Below are positions 33,780 to 42,149 of a stretch of 64,000 nucleotides of DNA, piece by piece. Source of the stretch: an uncultured Erythrobacter sp. (GTDB taxonomy: Bacteria; Pseudomonadota; Alphaproteobacteria; Sphingomonadales; Sphingomonadaceae); NCBI GenBank assembly GCA_947495555.1, contig CANLZI010000001.1:968861-1032860 (forward strand), read 5' to 3'. The position numbers and the translations under genes were made by a program. The notes under the pieces were generated by a model. That model was not told the DNA's origin and made no database searches. It saw nothing but the letters and a program-made list of their open reading frames with translations. Every line of letters starts with the position of its first letter. The stretch's first letter is position 1.

Positions 33780-35660
33780 TTGCCCAACCTCGGCAAGCGT
33801 GTGTTGGCGGCACTGGCTGTTCCGCTAGTGCTGGCCGGGTGCAGCGCCGATCCTGCCGACGACGGGCACTATGCCAGCGCCGATGATGTCCCGCTGACGG
33901 ATTATCCCGAGCAAGTCTTTTGGGGCGATCTGCATCTCCACACGCTCTACTCCTTCGACAGCTACAATTTTGGCAACAAGTCGCTCGGCCCAGACGAGGC
34001 ATATCGCTTTGCCAAGGGTGAGCCGATTAAAGCGCACACCGGCGATATCGCGCAACTGTCTGCGCCGCTCGATTTTCTGATGGTTTCCGATCACGCGGAA
34101 TACACCGGCGTATTTCTGGGGATCGAAAGCGACAATCCGGACATTGTCGACACCGCTCTGGGGCGGGCATGGGCGGCCATGGAGGATGCTGGAGATACCG
34201 TTGGCCCGATGAATGAAGTGGTCGCATCGTTGCGGGACGGAAAGGCCGAACGCGATCCACCCGAGGCATTCAAACGGACAATCTGGTCGGAGCTGGTTGA
34301 AGCGGCCGAAAGGCACAATCAGCCGGGCAAATTTACCACCTTTGCCGGCTATGAATGGACATCGATGCCGAATGGGGGAAATCAGCACAGAGTGATCATC
34401 TACAAGGACGGCAAGGACAAAACCTTGCAAACCCTTCCATTCTCGGCAGCCGATGGCAACAACCCCAGCCAATTGTGGGATTATCTGCAAAGCTATGAAG
34501 AGGCCACCGGCGGCGAGGCCATGGCCATTGCCCACAATGGCAATATCTCGAACGGAAACATGTTTGGCGACATCCAGGTCGATGGAAAGCCATTTGACAA
34601 GGATTATGTCGTCGCCCGTGCGAGGTGGGAACCCTTGTATGAAATGACGCAGGTCAAAGGCGACAGCGAAGCGCATCCCTTGCTTTCACCTACCGACGAA
34701 TTCGCGGATTTCGAGACCTGGGATCAGACCAATATCTCGATGAAAGAACGGCCCGATGATGCCGATGAGCGGCGCAAGATTTATGCCAATGAGTATGTCC
34801 GCGAAGCCTTGAAGCAAGGGCTTGAATTGCAAGACCGGTTTGGCACCAATCCCTATCAATTCGGATTGATCGGCAGCACCGATTCTCACACCGGCTTAGC
34901 GACATCGGATGATGACAATTTCTGGGGCAAATTCGTTGAGTCAGAGCCTACTCCAGAGCGGATCAGCTCGAAAATGGGTGGCCGTTTGTGGGACAATTGG
35001 CGCCTCACCTCCTCTGGCTATATTGGCGCATGGGCCCGGGCCAACACCCGCGAAGAATTGTTCGCTGCGTTCAAACGCCGCGAGGTTTATGCCACCACCG
35101 GACCGCGCATCCGGTTGCGCTTTTTCGGGGGCTGGGATTTCTCCAATACCGATGCGTCGATCGATACTCTCGCCGAGGCGGGGTATGATCGGGGTGTCCC
35201 AATGGGGTCGGTCCTTTCGGGCAAAGGCAAAGCCCCCAACTTTTTGATCCACGCCATGAAAGACCCCAATGGCGCCCACCTCGACCGGGTGCAGGTGATC
35301 AAAGGCTGGCGCGAGCCTTCGGGCGAATTGCGCGAGAAGATTTACGAAGTTGCATTCGCTGGCAGCCGCACGGTCGACCCGGCCTCCGGCAAGATCGAAC
35401 CAATTGGATCGACCGTCAATCTGCAAGATGCGACGTACACCAATCATATCGGTGAAGCCCAACTGACAACCGCCTGGCAAGACCCTGATTTCGATCCGGC
35501 CATTCCTGCCTTCTATTACATCCGGGTGATCGAGATACCGACCCCCAGATGGACGCTCTACGATGCTGTACGGTTTGGAGTCACCCCGCCGAGCGAGGTA
35601 CCACTCGTGACGCAGGAACGCGCCTACAGCTCGCCTATCTGGTACCAGCCAGGCGATTGA
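33780..35660 (+). CDS. DUF3604 family lipoprotein
   Basis: A DUF3604 protein of about 626 residues. The frame is open from a GTG at 33672, but the lipoprotein signal (PNLGKRVLAALAVPLVLAGC) begins only at the TTG at 33780, which would place Cys21 at the lipobox; the start is uncertain because no strong ribosome site is seen. The domain has histidine-rich, PHP-like motifs (FWGDLHLHTLYS, LMVSDHAEYTG) and GSTDSHTG, which suggest a metal-dependent hydrolase fold. The reaction is unknown. It is predicted to be membrane-anchored in the periplasm. It is divergent from the TonB receptor and followed 30 bases later by the TetR gene, probably as one transcription unit. Confidence 0.85.
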   Translation: MPNLGKRVLAALAVPLVLAGCSADPADDGHYASADDVPLTDYPEQVFWGDLHLHTLYSFDSYNFGNKSLGPDEAYRFAKGEPIKAHTGDIAQLSAPLDFLMVSDHAEYTGVFLGIESDNPDIVDTALGRAWAAMEDAGDTVGPMNEVVASLRDGKAERDPPEAFKRTIWSELVEAAERHNQPGKFTTFAGYEWTSMPNGGNQHRVIIYKDGKDKTLQTLPFSAADGNNPSQLWDYLQSYEEATGGEAMAIAHNGNISNGNMFGDIQVDGKPFDKDYVVARARWEPLYEMTQVKGDSEAHPLLSPTDEFADFETWDQTNISMKERPDDADERRKIYANEYVREALKQGLELQDRFGTNPYQFGLIGSTDSHTGLATSDDDNFWGKFVESEPTPERISSKMGGRLWDNWRLTSSGYIGAWARANTREELFAAFKRREVYATTGPRIRLRFFGGWDFSNTDASIDTLAEAGYDRGVPMGSVLSGKGKAPNFLIHAMKDPNGAHLDRVQVIKGWREPSGELREKIYEVAFAGSRTVDPASGKIEPIGSTVNLQDATYTNHIGEAQLTTAWQDPDFDPAIPAFYYIRVIEIPTPRWTLYDAVRFGVTPPSEVPLVTQERAYSSPIWYQPGD

Positions 35661-35690
35661 CTCAGGTTCGACAGACTGTGAAGGTACCCT

Positions 35691-36329
35691 ATGTCTGCGC
35701 AGCTAAAGAAAGACCCGATCAAGCCGAAACGTGGCCGGCCGGCAGGCGGTGACGCGAAAAAGACCCGCGCGCGAATAATATCTGCCGCGGCGCAGTGCTT
35801 TAACTCGCGAGAATATTCGGACACCAGCATGGAGCAGATTGCAAAAGTGGCCGGTCTCACCGGGCCGGCGATCTATGTCCATTTCAAATCCAAAGAAGAT
35901 CTTTTCATCCAAACCGCATTGACGTTTATGCAGCGCGCATATCAGATCTTATCGCAGGCAGCAGATCATGCTGGCAGCTGGGACCAGCGGCTGAGCCAAG
36001 TGATCAATGCACAGCGCAGCCTGCAAGCAGAGGTTAAGACATTCCCGCTCATCTACAGCGTAGTCCAGGCTCGAATGGTCCGCTTTCCCGAGCGTTATGG
36101 TTCGGTGATCGAGATGCGCAAGAAATACTCGCAGATCTTTACTGCAATCGCGCAGCAAGCAATTGACGAGGGCGGATTGCCTAATGCAACCGACGCGCAA
36201 ATTGCCGGAGAATTGCTGATGGCGATGACATCCAACGCGATCGGAACCGTCCGGCTCTATCACAGCGAAGAAGGCGATATCGATCGCATCGTCCACGCGG
36301 CAAAGGCGCTGTTGTCGATCGAGACCTGA
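35691..36329 (+). CDS. TetR/AcrR family transcriptional regulator
   Basis: Regulator of 212 residues with a basic N-terminal tail (KPKRGRPAGG) and a TetR helix-turn-helix (TSMEQIAKVAGLTGPAIYVHFKSKEDLF, about residues 44-71). A helical ligand-binding domain follows. GAAGG lies about eight bases before the ATG. It follows the DUF3604 gene by 30 bases. The palindrome at 33615-33632 between the receptor and DUF3604 genes is its likely operator, so it probably represses uptake and processing of an unknown compound that acts as inducer. Confidence 0.92.
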   Translation: MSAQLKKDPIKPKRGRPAGGDAKKTRARIISAAAQCFNSREYSDTSMEQIAKVAGLTGPAIYVHFKSKEDLFIQTALTFMQRAYQILSQAADHAGSWDQRLSQVINAQRSLQAEVKTFPLIYSVVQARMVRFPERYGSVIEMRKKYSQIFTAIAQQAIDEGGLPNATDAQIAGELLMAMTSNAIGTVRLYHSEEGDIDRIVHAAKALLSIET

Positions 36330-36434
36330 TGCGTTTGACTGTGTGGCAGATGGCCCGATTCTACGTTGCAGCACGATGGCCATTTACGCCTATATAATCG
36401 AACATTAACGGTCGGTTGGAAATGGATAGGTGGC

Positions 36435-36487
36435 GGTGCTGTCAGTCTAACACGAACTCCTCTCCACTTGGAGGGGATTGCCCTACC
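36435..36487 (+). repeat. Solo end of an IS6-family element
   Basis: GGTGCTGTCAGTCTAA (36435-36450) is identical to the left terminal sequence of the IS6 element at 56469, and the identity extends seven bases outward (36428-36450 equals 56462-56484). A further 35 bases match partly (CTCTCCACTTGG, GCCCTACC). No transposase is attached, and the similarity ends at the kdgK stop codon. It is a relic marking the left edge of the alginate block. Confidence 0.65.
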
Positions 36488-37514
36488 GCTGCACGCGACC
36501 TGATCCGTCTCCCGACATAAGCTTCTCAACTTCAGGTACCGTAACGCGGTTAAAGTCGCCTATGATTGTGTGTTTCAACGCGCTCGCAGCGACGGCAAAT
36601 TCAAGGCTTTGTTGGCGGTCTTCATAGGCGTTAAGGCCGTAGATCAGAGCCGAGGCAAAGCTGTCGCCGCCGCCAACACGATCAACAATATCGGTCAGCG
36701 CGTATTTCTTCGACAGCATAAAGCCGTCTTTCCTTGTGCGCAGACACGCCGACCAATTGTTGCGATCCGCACTCAGGCTTTCGCGCAGCGTAATTGCGAT
36801 GGTGTGCATATCGGGATAGATATCAAGCACCTTCTGGCCCAACGCTTCATACTTTGTGGTGTCGAGCTCGCCTGACTCAACATCGACGTCGACAGTGATG
36901 TCGAGCGACTTCTGGCAGTCTTCTTCGTTGGCTATGCCAACATCGACATATTTGACCAGCTCGCGCATCACTTCGGGCGCACTCTTACCGTATTTCCAAA
37001 GCTTGCCGCGGAAGTTGAAGTCACATGAAACAGTGACGCCAGCCTCCTTCGCCGCTTTGACACAGGCCATCGACAATTCTGCTGCCGATGGGCTCAGCGC
37101 AGGGGTGATACCGGTAATGTGCAGCCATTTGACGCCTTGAAAAATCGTCGGCCAGTCGAACTCGTTCATCCCCGCATTGCAGATCGAAGAATTGGCTCGA
37201 TCATAGACAACTTTCGAGGGCCGCTGATTGGAACCGGTTTCCAGGAAATAAATACCAACGCGATCGCCCGATCGGCTGACGTGCGCGGTATCGACGCCAA
37301 ATTTGCGAAGTTCCATGATGGCGTTCTCGCCAATGTCATTGTCCGGCAATGCGCTGACGAAACCAGCATCCAGCCCGTAGTTCGACAAAGCTACTGCAAC
37401 GTTGGCCTCACCGCCTCCAAATGTCGCTTCAAATCCTGGAGATTGGAAAAAACGCTCGTGACCCGGCGTCTTAAGCCGGAGCATGATTTCACCAAAAGAA
37501 AGAAAGTCAGCCAT
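36483..37514 (-). CDS. kdgK: 2-dehydro-3-deoxygluconokinase (PfkB family)
   Basis: Cytoplasmic sugar kinase of 343 residues that phosphorylates 2-keto-3-deoxygluconate (KDG) to KDPG with ATP, the last step before KDPG aldolase. The PfkB fold is shown by [16 protein letters not shown] near residue 33 and the C-terminal signature [19 protein letters not shown], containing the catalytic Asp. It is last in the operon running from the PL6 lyase, 27 bases after the SDR. The specific KDG assignment rests on its place beside DEH-forming and DEH-reducing genes. The stop codon lies within the similarity to an IS end. Confidence 0.88.
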   Translation of the reverse strand: MADFLSFGEIMLRLKTPGHERFFQSPGFEATFGGGEANVAVALSNYGLDAGFVSALPDNDIGENAIMELRKFGVDTAHVSRSGDRVGIYFLETGSNQRPSKVVYDRANSSICNAGMNEFDWPTIFQGVKWLHITGITPALSPSAAELSMACVKAAKEAGVTVSCDFNFRGKLWKYGKSAPEVMRELVKYVDVGIANEEDCQKSLDITVDVDVESGELDTTKYEALGQKVLDIYPDMHTIAITLRESLSADRNNWSACLRTRKDGFMLSKKYALTDIVDRVGGGDSFASALIYGLNAYEDRQQSLEFAVAASALKHTIIGDFNRVTVPEVEKLMSGDGSGRVQR

Positions 37515-37541
37515 TGTAAAATTATTCCGTAGTTTTGGATG

Positions 37542-38294
37542 TTACGAGAACGCCAGGCCGCCATTGATGTCGATATTGGCGCCGGTGATGAATGATGCTT
37601 GATCAGACAGCAGATATGCCACTGCATCGGCCGTTTCTTCCGCGCGGCCTTGACGGCGGAGCGGGGTTGAATTGGCAACATTTTCGCGCGCCGCATCAGG
37701 CGTGAACTTGTCGTGGAATGCGGTTGCTATCATGCCCGGACAAAGTGCGTTCACGCGAATGCCCTTTGGTCCCAACTCCTTCGCCATTCCGCGCGTCATG
37801 GTCATGACCGCACCCTTGGATGTTGCATAGGCAATTGCGCCTCCGCCTCCGCCATCGCGGCCAGCCAAACTGGCCAAGTTCAGGATCGCCGCGCCCTCCT
37901 CCATGAAGGGAACCGTCGCCTTTGATGCAAGGAATGCCGAGGTCAAATTGAGCTGCATGACGAAGTTGAAGAATTCTTCGTCCATCTCCTCCAGCGTTTT
38001 GCGAGCCACAAGTCCGCCAGCATTATTGACCAGATAATCAATCTTCTTGCCAAACGCCTCTTGCGAAGCAGCGATAAGAGCATCGACTTGAGCAGGTTTT
38101 GTAACATCTGCCTTGACCTTGATCGCCTTGCCACCGACTTGCTCAATAGCTGCAAGTGTCGCATCCGCATCTGCTTCATTGCTGTTGTAGTTGACGACCA
38201 CATTTGCGCCTTCACTCGCAAGCTTAACGCAGATCGCGCGACCGATGTCGCGGCTGCCCCCGGTGACGATTGCCGTCTTGCCTTCAAAATTCAT
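37542..38294 (-). CDS. SDR oxidoreductase, probable DEH reductase
   Basis: Short-chain dehydrogenase of 250 residues. The cofactor motif is TGGSRDIG, with Asp at the usual middle glycine of TGxxxGxG. The active site is NLAS with Tyr and Lys in YATSK, and the C-terminus is GANIDINGGLAFS. In alginate catabolism an SDR (for example A1-R of Sphingomonas sp. A1) reduces 4-deoxy-L-erythro-5-hexoseulose uronate (DEH) to KDG with NAD(P)H. The gene's place between the transporter and kdgK makes this the most likely role. Another uronate-related SDR activity is possible. Confidence 0.85.
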   Translation of the reverse strand: MNFEGKTAIVTGGSRDIGRAICVKLASEGANVVVNYNSNEADADATLAAIEQVGGKAIKVKADVTKPAQVDALIAASQEAFGKKIDYLVNNAGGLVARKTLEEMDEEFFNFVMQLNLTSAFLASKATVPFMEEGAAILNLASLAGRDGGGGGAIAYATSKGAVMTMTRGMAKELGPKGIRVNALCPGMIATAFHDKFTPDAARENVANSTPLRRQGRAEETADAVAYLLSDQASFITGANIDINGGLAFS

Positions 38295-38327
38295 GGTCTA
38301 AAGTCCCATTCCTAGATGTTAAATTGA

Positions 38328-39602
38328 TTAGCTGTGTTTCGGTTTGAGCGGTTTTATGTTCGGGCACAGGATGAGCACCGACAGAACCGTCATGATCGCA
38401 AGACCCGCGCCGACAACGAATGCTGGCACGTAACTATTGACCGTGATGATGGGGATAAGGAAGTTTAGCCCGACAACAGCGAGCTTCGCTGCTGTTCCAG
38501 CAAAACCGGCCAGCGATCCGACAGATTTGCCGCTGTAGAAATCGCTTGGCAATGTCTGGATGTTGCCAACCGCTGTTTGGAAGCCAAACAAAATCACGGC
38601 CATCAACAGCACTGCGAACAAGGGTGTCGAAGCTTGTGTTGTTGCCAGCAGCGAGATCAGCATGATCACACCGCCAATCGCGATCACCGACTTACGGGTC
38701 TTGTTCACTGACCATCCTGACTTGATCCAGTTTTGAGCCAACAGACCACCAAACCATGCGCCCAGCATCGCTCCGACATAAGGAATCCATGCATAGATCG
38801 CGATTTCTTCCACGCCAAAACCATATGTTTCGTTGAGATAGAGCGGCAACCAGCCAACAAAAAGCCACCAGATTGGGTCGAGGAAAAAGCTGGCCATAAT
38901 CACGCCCCAGCTTTCTTTGCGGCTCAAAATCTCTTTTGAGGTGGGCGCATAATCTGCCACTTCGTCGGCCTCGGGGTTGCGCTGACCATTCAGGATGAAT
39001 TGACGCTCTTCTTCGGTGATCCAAGGGTGCGCATCAGGACCGCTTTTGTAGACAATCAGCCATGGGATCAACCACAAGAAGCCAAGTGCACCGATAGCAA
39101 TAAAGGTCGCCTGCCAGCTTTCCAAAAAGACGAAAAGAACCCCGATGATCGGGGCAGATACGATTCCGCCAATGGCCGCACCTGAGTTAAAGATGCCTTG
39201 TGCCAATGCCCGTTCGTTGATCGGGAACCATTCGGCATTGGCCTTGGTCGCGCCGGGCCAGTTGCCTGCTTCTGATACACCAAGAACTGCGCGAAAGACT
39301 GCGAAACTGGCCAGGCCAGTCGCCGCTGCGTGGAGCATGGTGGCCGCTGACCAAGCAACGATCGACAGGACAAAGCCTAGCCTTACCCCAATCCAGTCAA
39401 AGATTTTGCCAAACAGCGTCTGCCCGAAGGCATAAGCGAAGGTGAACACATTGAGGATGATCGCGTAATCGGTTTTGGTCAGGCCAAGATCTTCGGATAT
39501 CTCTGGCCACAAGAAGCCTAAAGCGCCCCGGTCAATGTAGTTGATGATCGTCGCAAGCGCGACAAGGGTGACAATTATATAGCGGAACTTACCCTTCAAC
39601 AT
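38328..39602 (-). CDS. MFS transporter, hexuronate/DEH carrier (ExuT-like)
   Basis: Inner-membrane permease of 424 residues with twelve predicted helices. It resembles the anion:cation symporter/hexuronate branch: NYIDRGALGFLWPEISEDLGL at the N-terminus, WPGATKANAEWFPINERALAQGIFNSG in the first half, and a hydrophilic central loop. ExuT carriers import galacturonate and glucuronate. Placed between KdgF and the DEH reductase, this one most likely brings DEH or unsaturated monouronate into the cytoplasm. It starts two bases after kdgF ends. Confidence 0.88.
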   Translation of the reverse strand: MLKGKFRYIIVTLVALATIINYIDRGALGFLWPEISEDLGLTKTDYAIILNVFTFAYAFGQTLFGKIFDWIGVRLGFVLSIVAWSAATMLHAAATGLASFAVFRAVLGVSEAGNWPGATKANAEWFPINERALAQGIFNSGAAIGGIVSAPIIGVLFVFLESWQATFIAIGALGFLWLIPWLIVYKSGPDAHPWITEEERQFILNGQRNPEADEVADYAPTSKEILSRKESWGVIMASFFLDPIWWLFVGWLPLYLNETYGFGVEEIAIYAWIPYVGAMLGAWFGGLLAQNWIKSGWSVNKTRKSVIAIGGVIMLISLLATTQASTPLFAVLLMAVILFGFQTAVGNIQTLPSDFYSGKSVGSLAGFAGTAAKLAVVGLNFLIPIITVNSYVPAFVVGAGLAIMTVLSVLILCPNIKPLKPKHS

Positions 39603-39604
39603 AA

Positions 39605-39967
39605 TCAGTCCTCCTCACCCAGAAAATCTTCGCGAGCCGGGCTGAACGTGTCGATCAGTACGCCGGGCTCAAGGCACACCGCGCCATGGTCAAGATGCGG
39701 TGCGATGTAGAAACTGTCGCCCGCACCAAGGATGCGTTTCTGTCCGTCCACCTGGACTTCGAATTGGCCGCTCTCGACATAAGTTGATTGACTGTGGTGA
39801 TGCGCATGCACTTGGCCAATGGCGCCTTTTTCGAACCAGACGCGCACGATCATAAGATCAGGGCCATAGCCAAGGATCTTGCGCTTGATACCGCCGCCAA
39901 GATCCTTTGGCCCAATGGCAGTATCAAACACGAACGCTTCGCTTTGACCGACAGCTACGGTTGCCAA
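39605..39967 (-). CDS. kdgF: Cupin protein KdgF, unsaturated uronate to DEH
   Basis: Small cupin of about 120 residues. The frame can be read from 40072, but that would cover the lyase gene end. The TTG at 39967 has a strong AGAGGGG ribosome site, follows the PL17 stop by one base, and gives the family's normal length. Metal-binding cupin motifs are HAHHHSQ (residues 54-60, matching HSHPHEQ of KdgF) and APHLDHGAV (His91, His94). KdgF converts the 4,5-unsaturated monouronate released by exo-lyases into the linear ketone form used by DEH reductase. It lies between the exo-lyase and the transporter. Confidence 0.88.
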   Translation of the reverse strand: MATVAVGQSEAFVFDTAIGPKDLGGGIKRKILGYGPDLMIVRVWFEKGAIGQVHAHHHSQSTYVESGQFEVQVDGQKRILGAGDSFYIAPHLDHGAVCLEPGVLIDTFSPAREDFLGEED

Positions 39968-39968
39968 T

Positions 39969-42149
39969 TCAGTTCCCCTCTTTGCCCAATGTGATCCGCG
40001 CCGCAAAGCCGCGCCAGCTAACGCTTTGCCCTCCGACTTCAGCGATGTGCTGCTTGTCAGGATCACGGTCATAGGAGATCGCCAGAACGGTCTTCTCGCC
40101 GCTCTTTGTCTCTACGACCACAATGTCATATTCGTCGGTTTCGACATGCCGCAACGAGGCAATCAAGCTACGACTATCGATTGTTTGCTCGGTCGCGCCG
40201 TCGTAAAGCCCATGCGATTCAAGAGCGCTGACAAAGGTCACACTGTTCGCTTCGGGCACGCGCTGAATAACCAGCGGCTCGCGCCGCAAATTGAACGCCG
40301 GATCATTTGCGCCACTTTCGCCCAAAATGACCTGCGCATTTTCCTGAGGCACAAAGCGATAGGTGTAGAACCGGCCATCAAGAATCCAGGTCAAGAACGC
40401 ATCTTCCGTTCGCGGCGTGGAGGTCCCGTCAATCCAAACATGCTGATAACCGTGGCCCGAGCCGAGAACGGGCCGGCCGGCGACATTACGCGCCACCTCA
40501 AAACCTGTTTCCATAATGTGGCCCGAATAATGCAGCGGCAGATCAAACTGCGCTGCTTCTTGGCTGTCTGCGCGCAATACATCGATTACGACCGGCTCTG
40601 CCTGGCCAGCCACATCAAGCATCGCCAATGTACGCGTCATCGCTACGCCTTCGTAGGCACTATCGATTGTCGCTATGCTGACCTGCAGGTCCGGTTTGGC
40701 AGAGAAATACTGCTGCGTTGGCGCAAATTTGTCTGCGAGTTTGCCGTCACCACCGAAATGGCTGGTTTCGTTAACAACTAACGCGTTGTGTGCGATTGTT
40801 TGCTTGGCCCAACTTTCGTTCTCCGGAAGGTAGCGACCACCTTCTTTTGCCTCGATGTTGAGAAAGCGAGCCGCACCGTAATCGCGCACGATTTCGTGCC
40901 TATTGGCGTACAATTGCCAGCTCAGCTTATCAAAATGCCCATGCCCCATGCCTTGCGAGCTGTTTTTCGCAACTAGTGCTGTGTGGCGGGGGCCTGAACC
41001 GTGCCGGAAAATCGCGACCGCACCTTTGTCTCCGTCCGGCCCATCGCTTAGCAACATGGACTTGAAATCAAACGGTTCAGCTTTGCCCGCTGCAAGGTCT
41101 TCTGAAAGAGCAAGGCCGTTGACGTTGAGAACTGTCCGGTTCTGCCATTGTGCAATCGACAGAAGGCCTGGGTCCTGTGACACGCCATATGCAATCGCAA
41201 CGCCCTCATAGAGCTCGGCTGTGTTCAAACTCTTGTCCCGGATCGCGTCATTAAACGGGAAGAAATAACCGCCATATGTCAGCTGGATTGTCGTGTTGAT
41301 CGCTTTTTGAAGGATACCATCGCGATGTTCGAAAATCCGGCGCTCGGGCTCGTTGTGTTCAATATCGTTCGCAAATACGACAAAGGGAAGCAGTGCAAAC
41401 CGCTGATAGTATGGCCCTTCCGTGTAATAACCGTCGGGCGAAAACAAGAGCTCGCTTTGGCGCAGAAAACCGGTCTTTCCGCTCTTGTCCGACCCCAGCA
41501 GAGCGCGATCGACCATATCCTGGTCGCCTAGCAAATATCCGGCCATGCCCACGCCGGCGGTTGCCCAAGTGGCGTGATTGTGAATCCGGTCGAAGGTTCT
41601 TTGCGAGTCCACCGAAAGGAACTTCACGGCTGGCCGAAACACATTGTTATCGATGCGAACACGCTCAGCATCGGTCAGAGTTTCGCGTACATCCCGATAG
41701 CCTTGGACGGCATGGACCAGCCACATCGCATCATTGAGTACCTGCCAGAACAGTCGGCCTACATTCTGATTTGCCTTTGCGGGATGATCGCCCAAAGTCG
41801 GATATAGCTCTGCATAAGCCAGCAACATATCGCGCACATAAGCGCGATACTTTTCGTCACCCGTGATCGCATAGAGCTGACCACCTTGATGGATAGCTCG
41901 ATAATTGCGCTTGTGCTGCTCGTGGGTATAACCGCCGCCCGGATCCTTTGGGACGGGTACAACAACACCTTGCTCCATCATGGCATGAACAAAGGCTTGC
42001 GCTCGATCGACTTCGGCCTGGAACAAGGGGGGAAGCGGTGAGGTCGCCTCGCCTCCAATAGGCGAAGCGACCTCAGGACGTGCAGCTGCCAAGGCAGGTG
42101 ATGCAGTTACACCAATTGCCAAAGCGACCGCGAGACCAATAGACTTCAT
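39969..42149 (-). CDS. Oligo-alginate lyase, polysaccharide lyase family 17
   Basis: Exolytic alginate lyase of 726 residues with a Sec signal peptide (cleavage near ASPALA), so probably periplasmic. An N-terminal alpha/alpha-toroid (AlgLyase-like, about 40-380) precedes a heparinase II/III-like beta-sheet domain (about 385-720). Catalytic residues of PL17 are conserved: Asn191-His192 (RIHNHATWATAG) and Tyr248 (EGPYYQR), at the same 56-residue spacing as His202/Tyr258 of Alg17C. PL17 enzymes release unsaturated monouronate from alginate oligomers. Its start overlaps the PL6 stop by four bases, and kdgF follows one base after its own stop codon. Confidence 0.93.
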   Translation of the reverse strand: MKSIGLAVALAIGVTASPALAAARPEVASPIGGEATSPLPPLFQAEVDRAQAFVHAMMEQGVVVPVPKDPGGGYTHEQHKRNYRAIHQGGQLYAITGDEKYRAYVRDMLLAYAELYPTLGDHPAKANQNVGRLFWQVLNDAMWLVHAVQGYRDVRETLTDAERVRIDNNVFRPAVKFLSVDSQRTFDRIHNHATWATAGVGMAGYLLGDQDMVDRALLGSDKSGKTGFLRQSELLFSPDGYYTEGPYYQRFALLPFVVFANDIEHNEPERRIFEHRDGILQKAINTTIQLTYGGYFFPFNDAIRDKSLNTAELYEGVAIAYGVSQDPGLLSIAQWQNRTVLNVNGLALSEDLAAGKAEPFDFKSMLLSDGPDGDKGAVAIFRHGSGPRHTALVAKNSSQGMGHGHFDKLSWQLYANRHEIVRDYGAARFLNIEAKEGGRYLPENESWAKQTIAHNALVVNETSHFGGDGKLADKFAPTQQYFSAKPDLQVSIATIDSAYEGVAMTRTLAMLDVAGQAEPVVIDVLRADSQEAAQFDLPLHYSGHIMETGFEVARNVAGRPVLGSGHGYQHVWIDGTSTPRTEDAFLTWILDGRFYTYRFVPQENAQVILGESGANDPAFNLRREPLVIQRVPEANSVTFVSALESHGLYDGATEQTIDSRSLIASLRHVETDEYDIVVVETKSGEKTVLAISYDRDPDKQHIAEVGGQSVSWRGFAARITLGKEGN

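Noticed and set aside
33825-34676. A 283-codon open frame on the minus strand
   Set aside because: Antisense to the DUF3604 gene, whose metal-binding motifs and lipoprotein signal are clear.
36483-36510. Idea that an IS end contributed the KdgK C-terminus
   Set aside because: The last residues (GDGSGRVQR) look like a normal end for this kinase group, and the IS similarity fades at the stop codon.
39968-40072. N-terminal extension of KdgF
   Set aside because: It overlaps the end of the PL17 gene. The TTG at 39967 has a strong ribosome site and gives the family's length.
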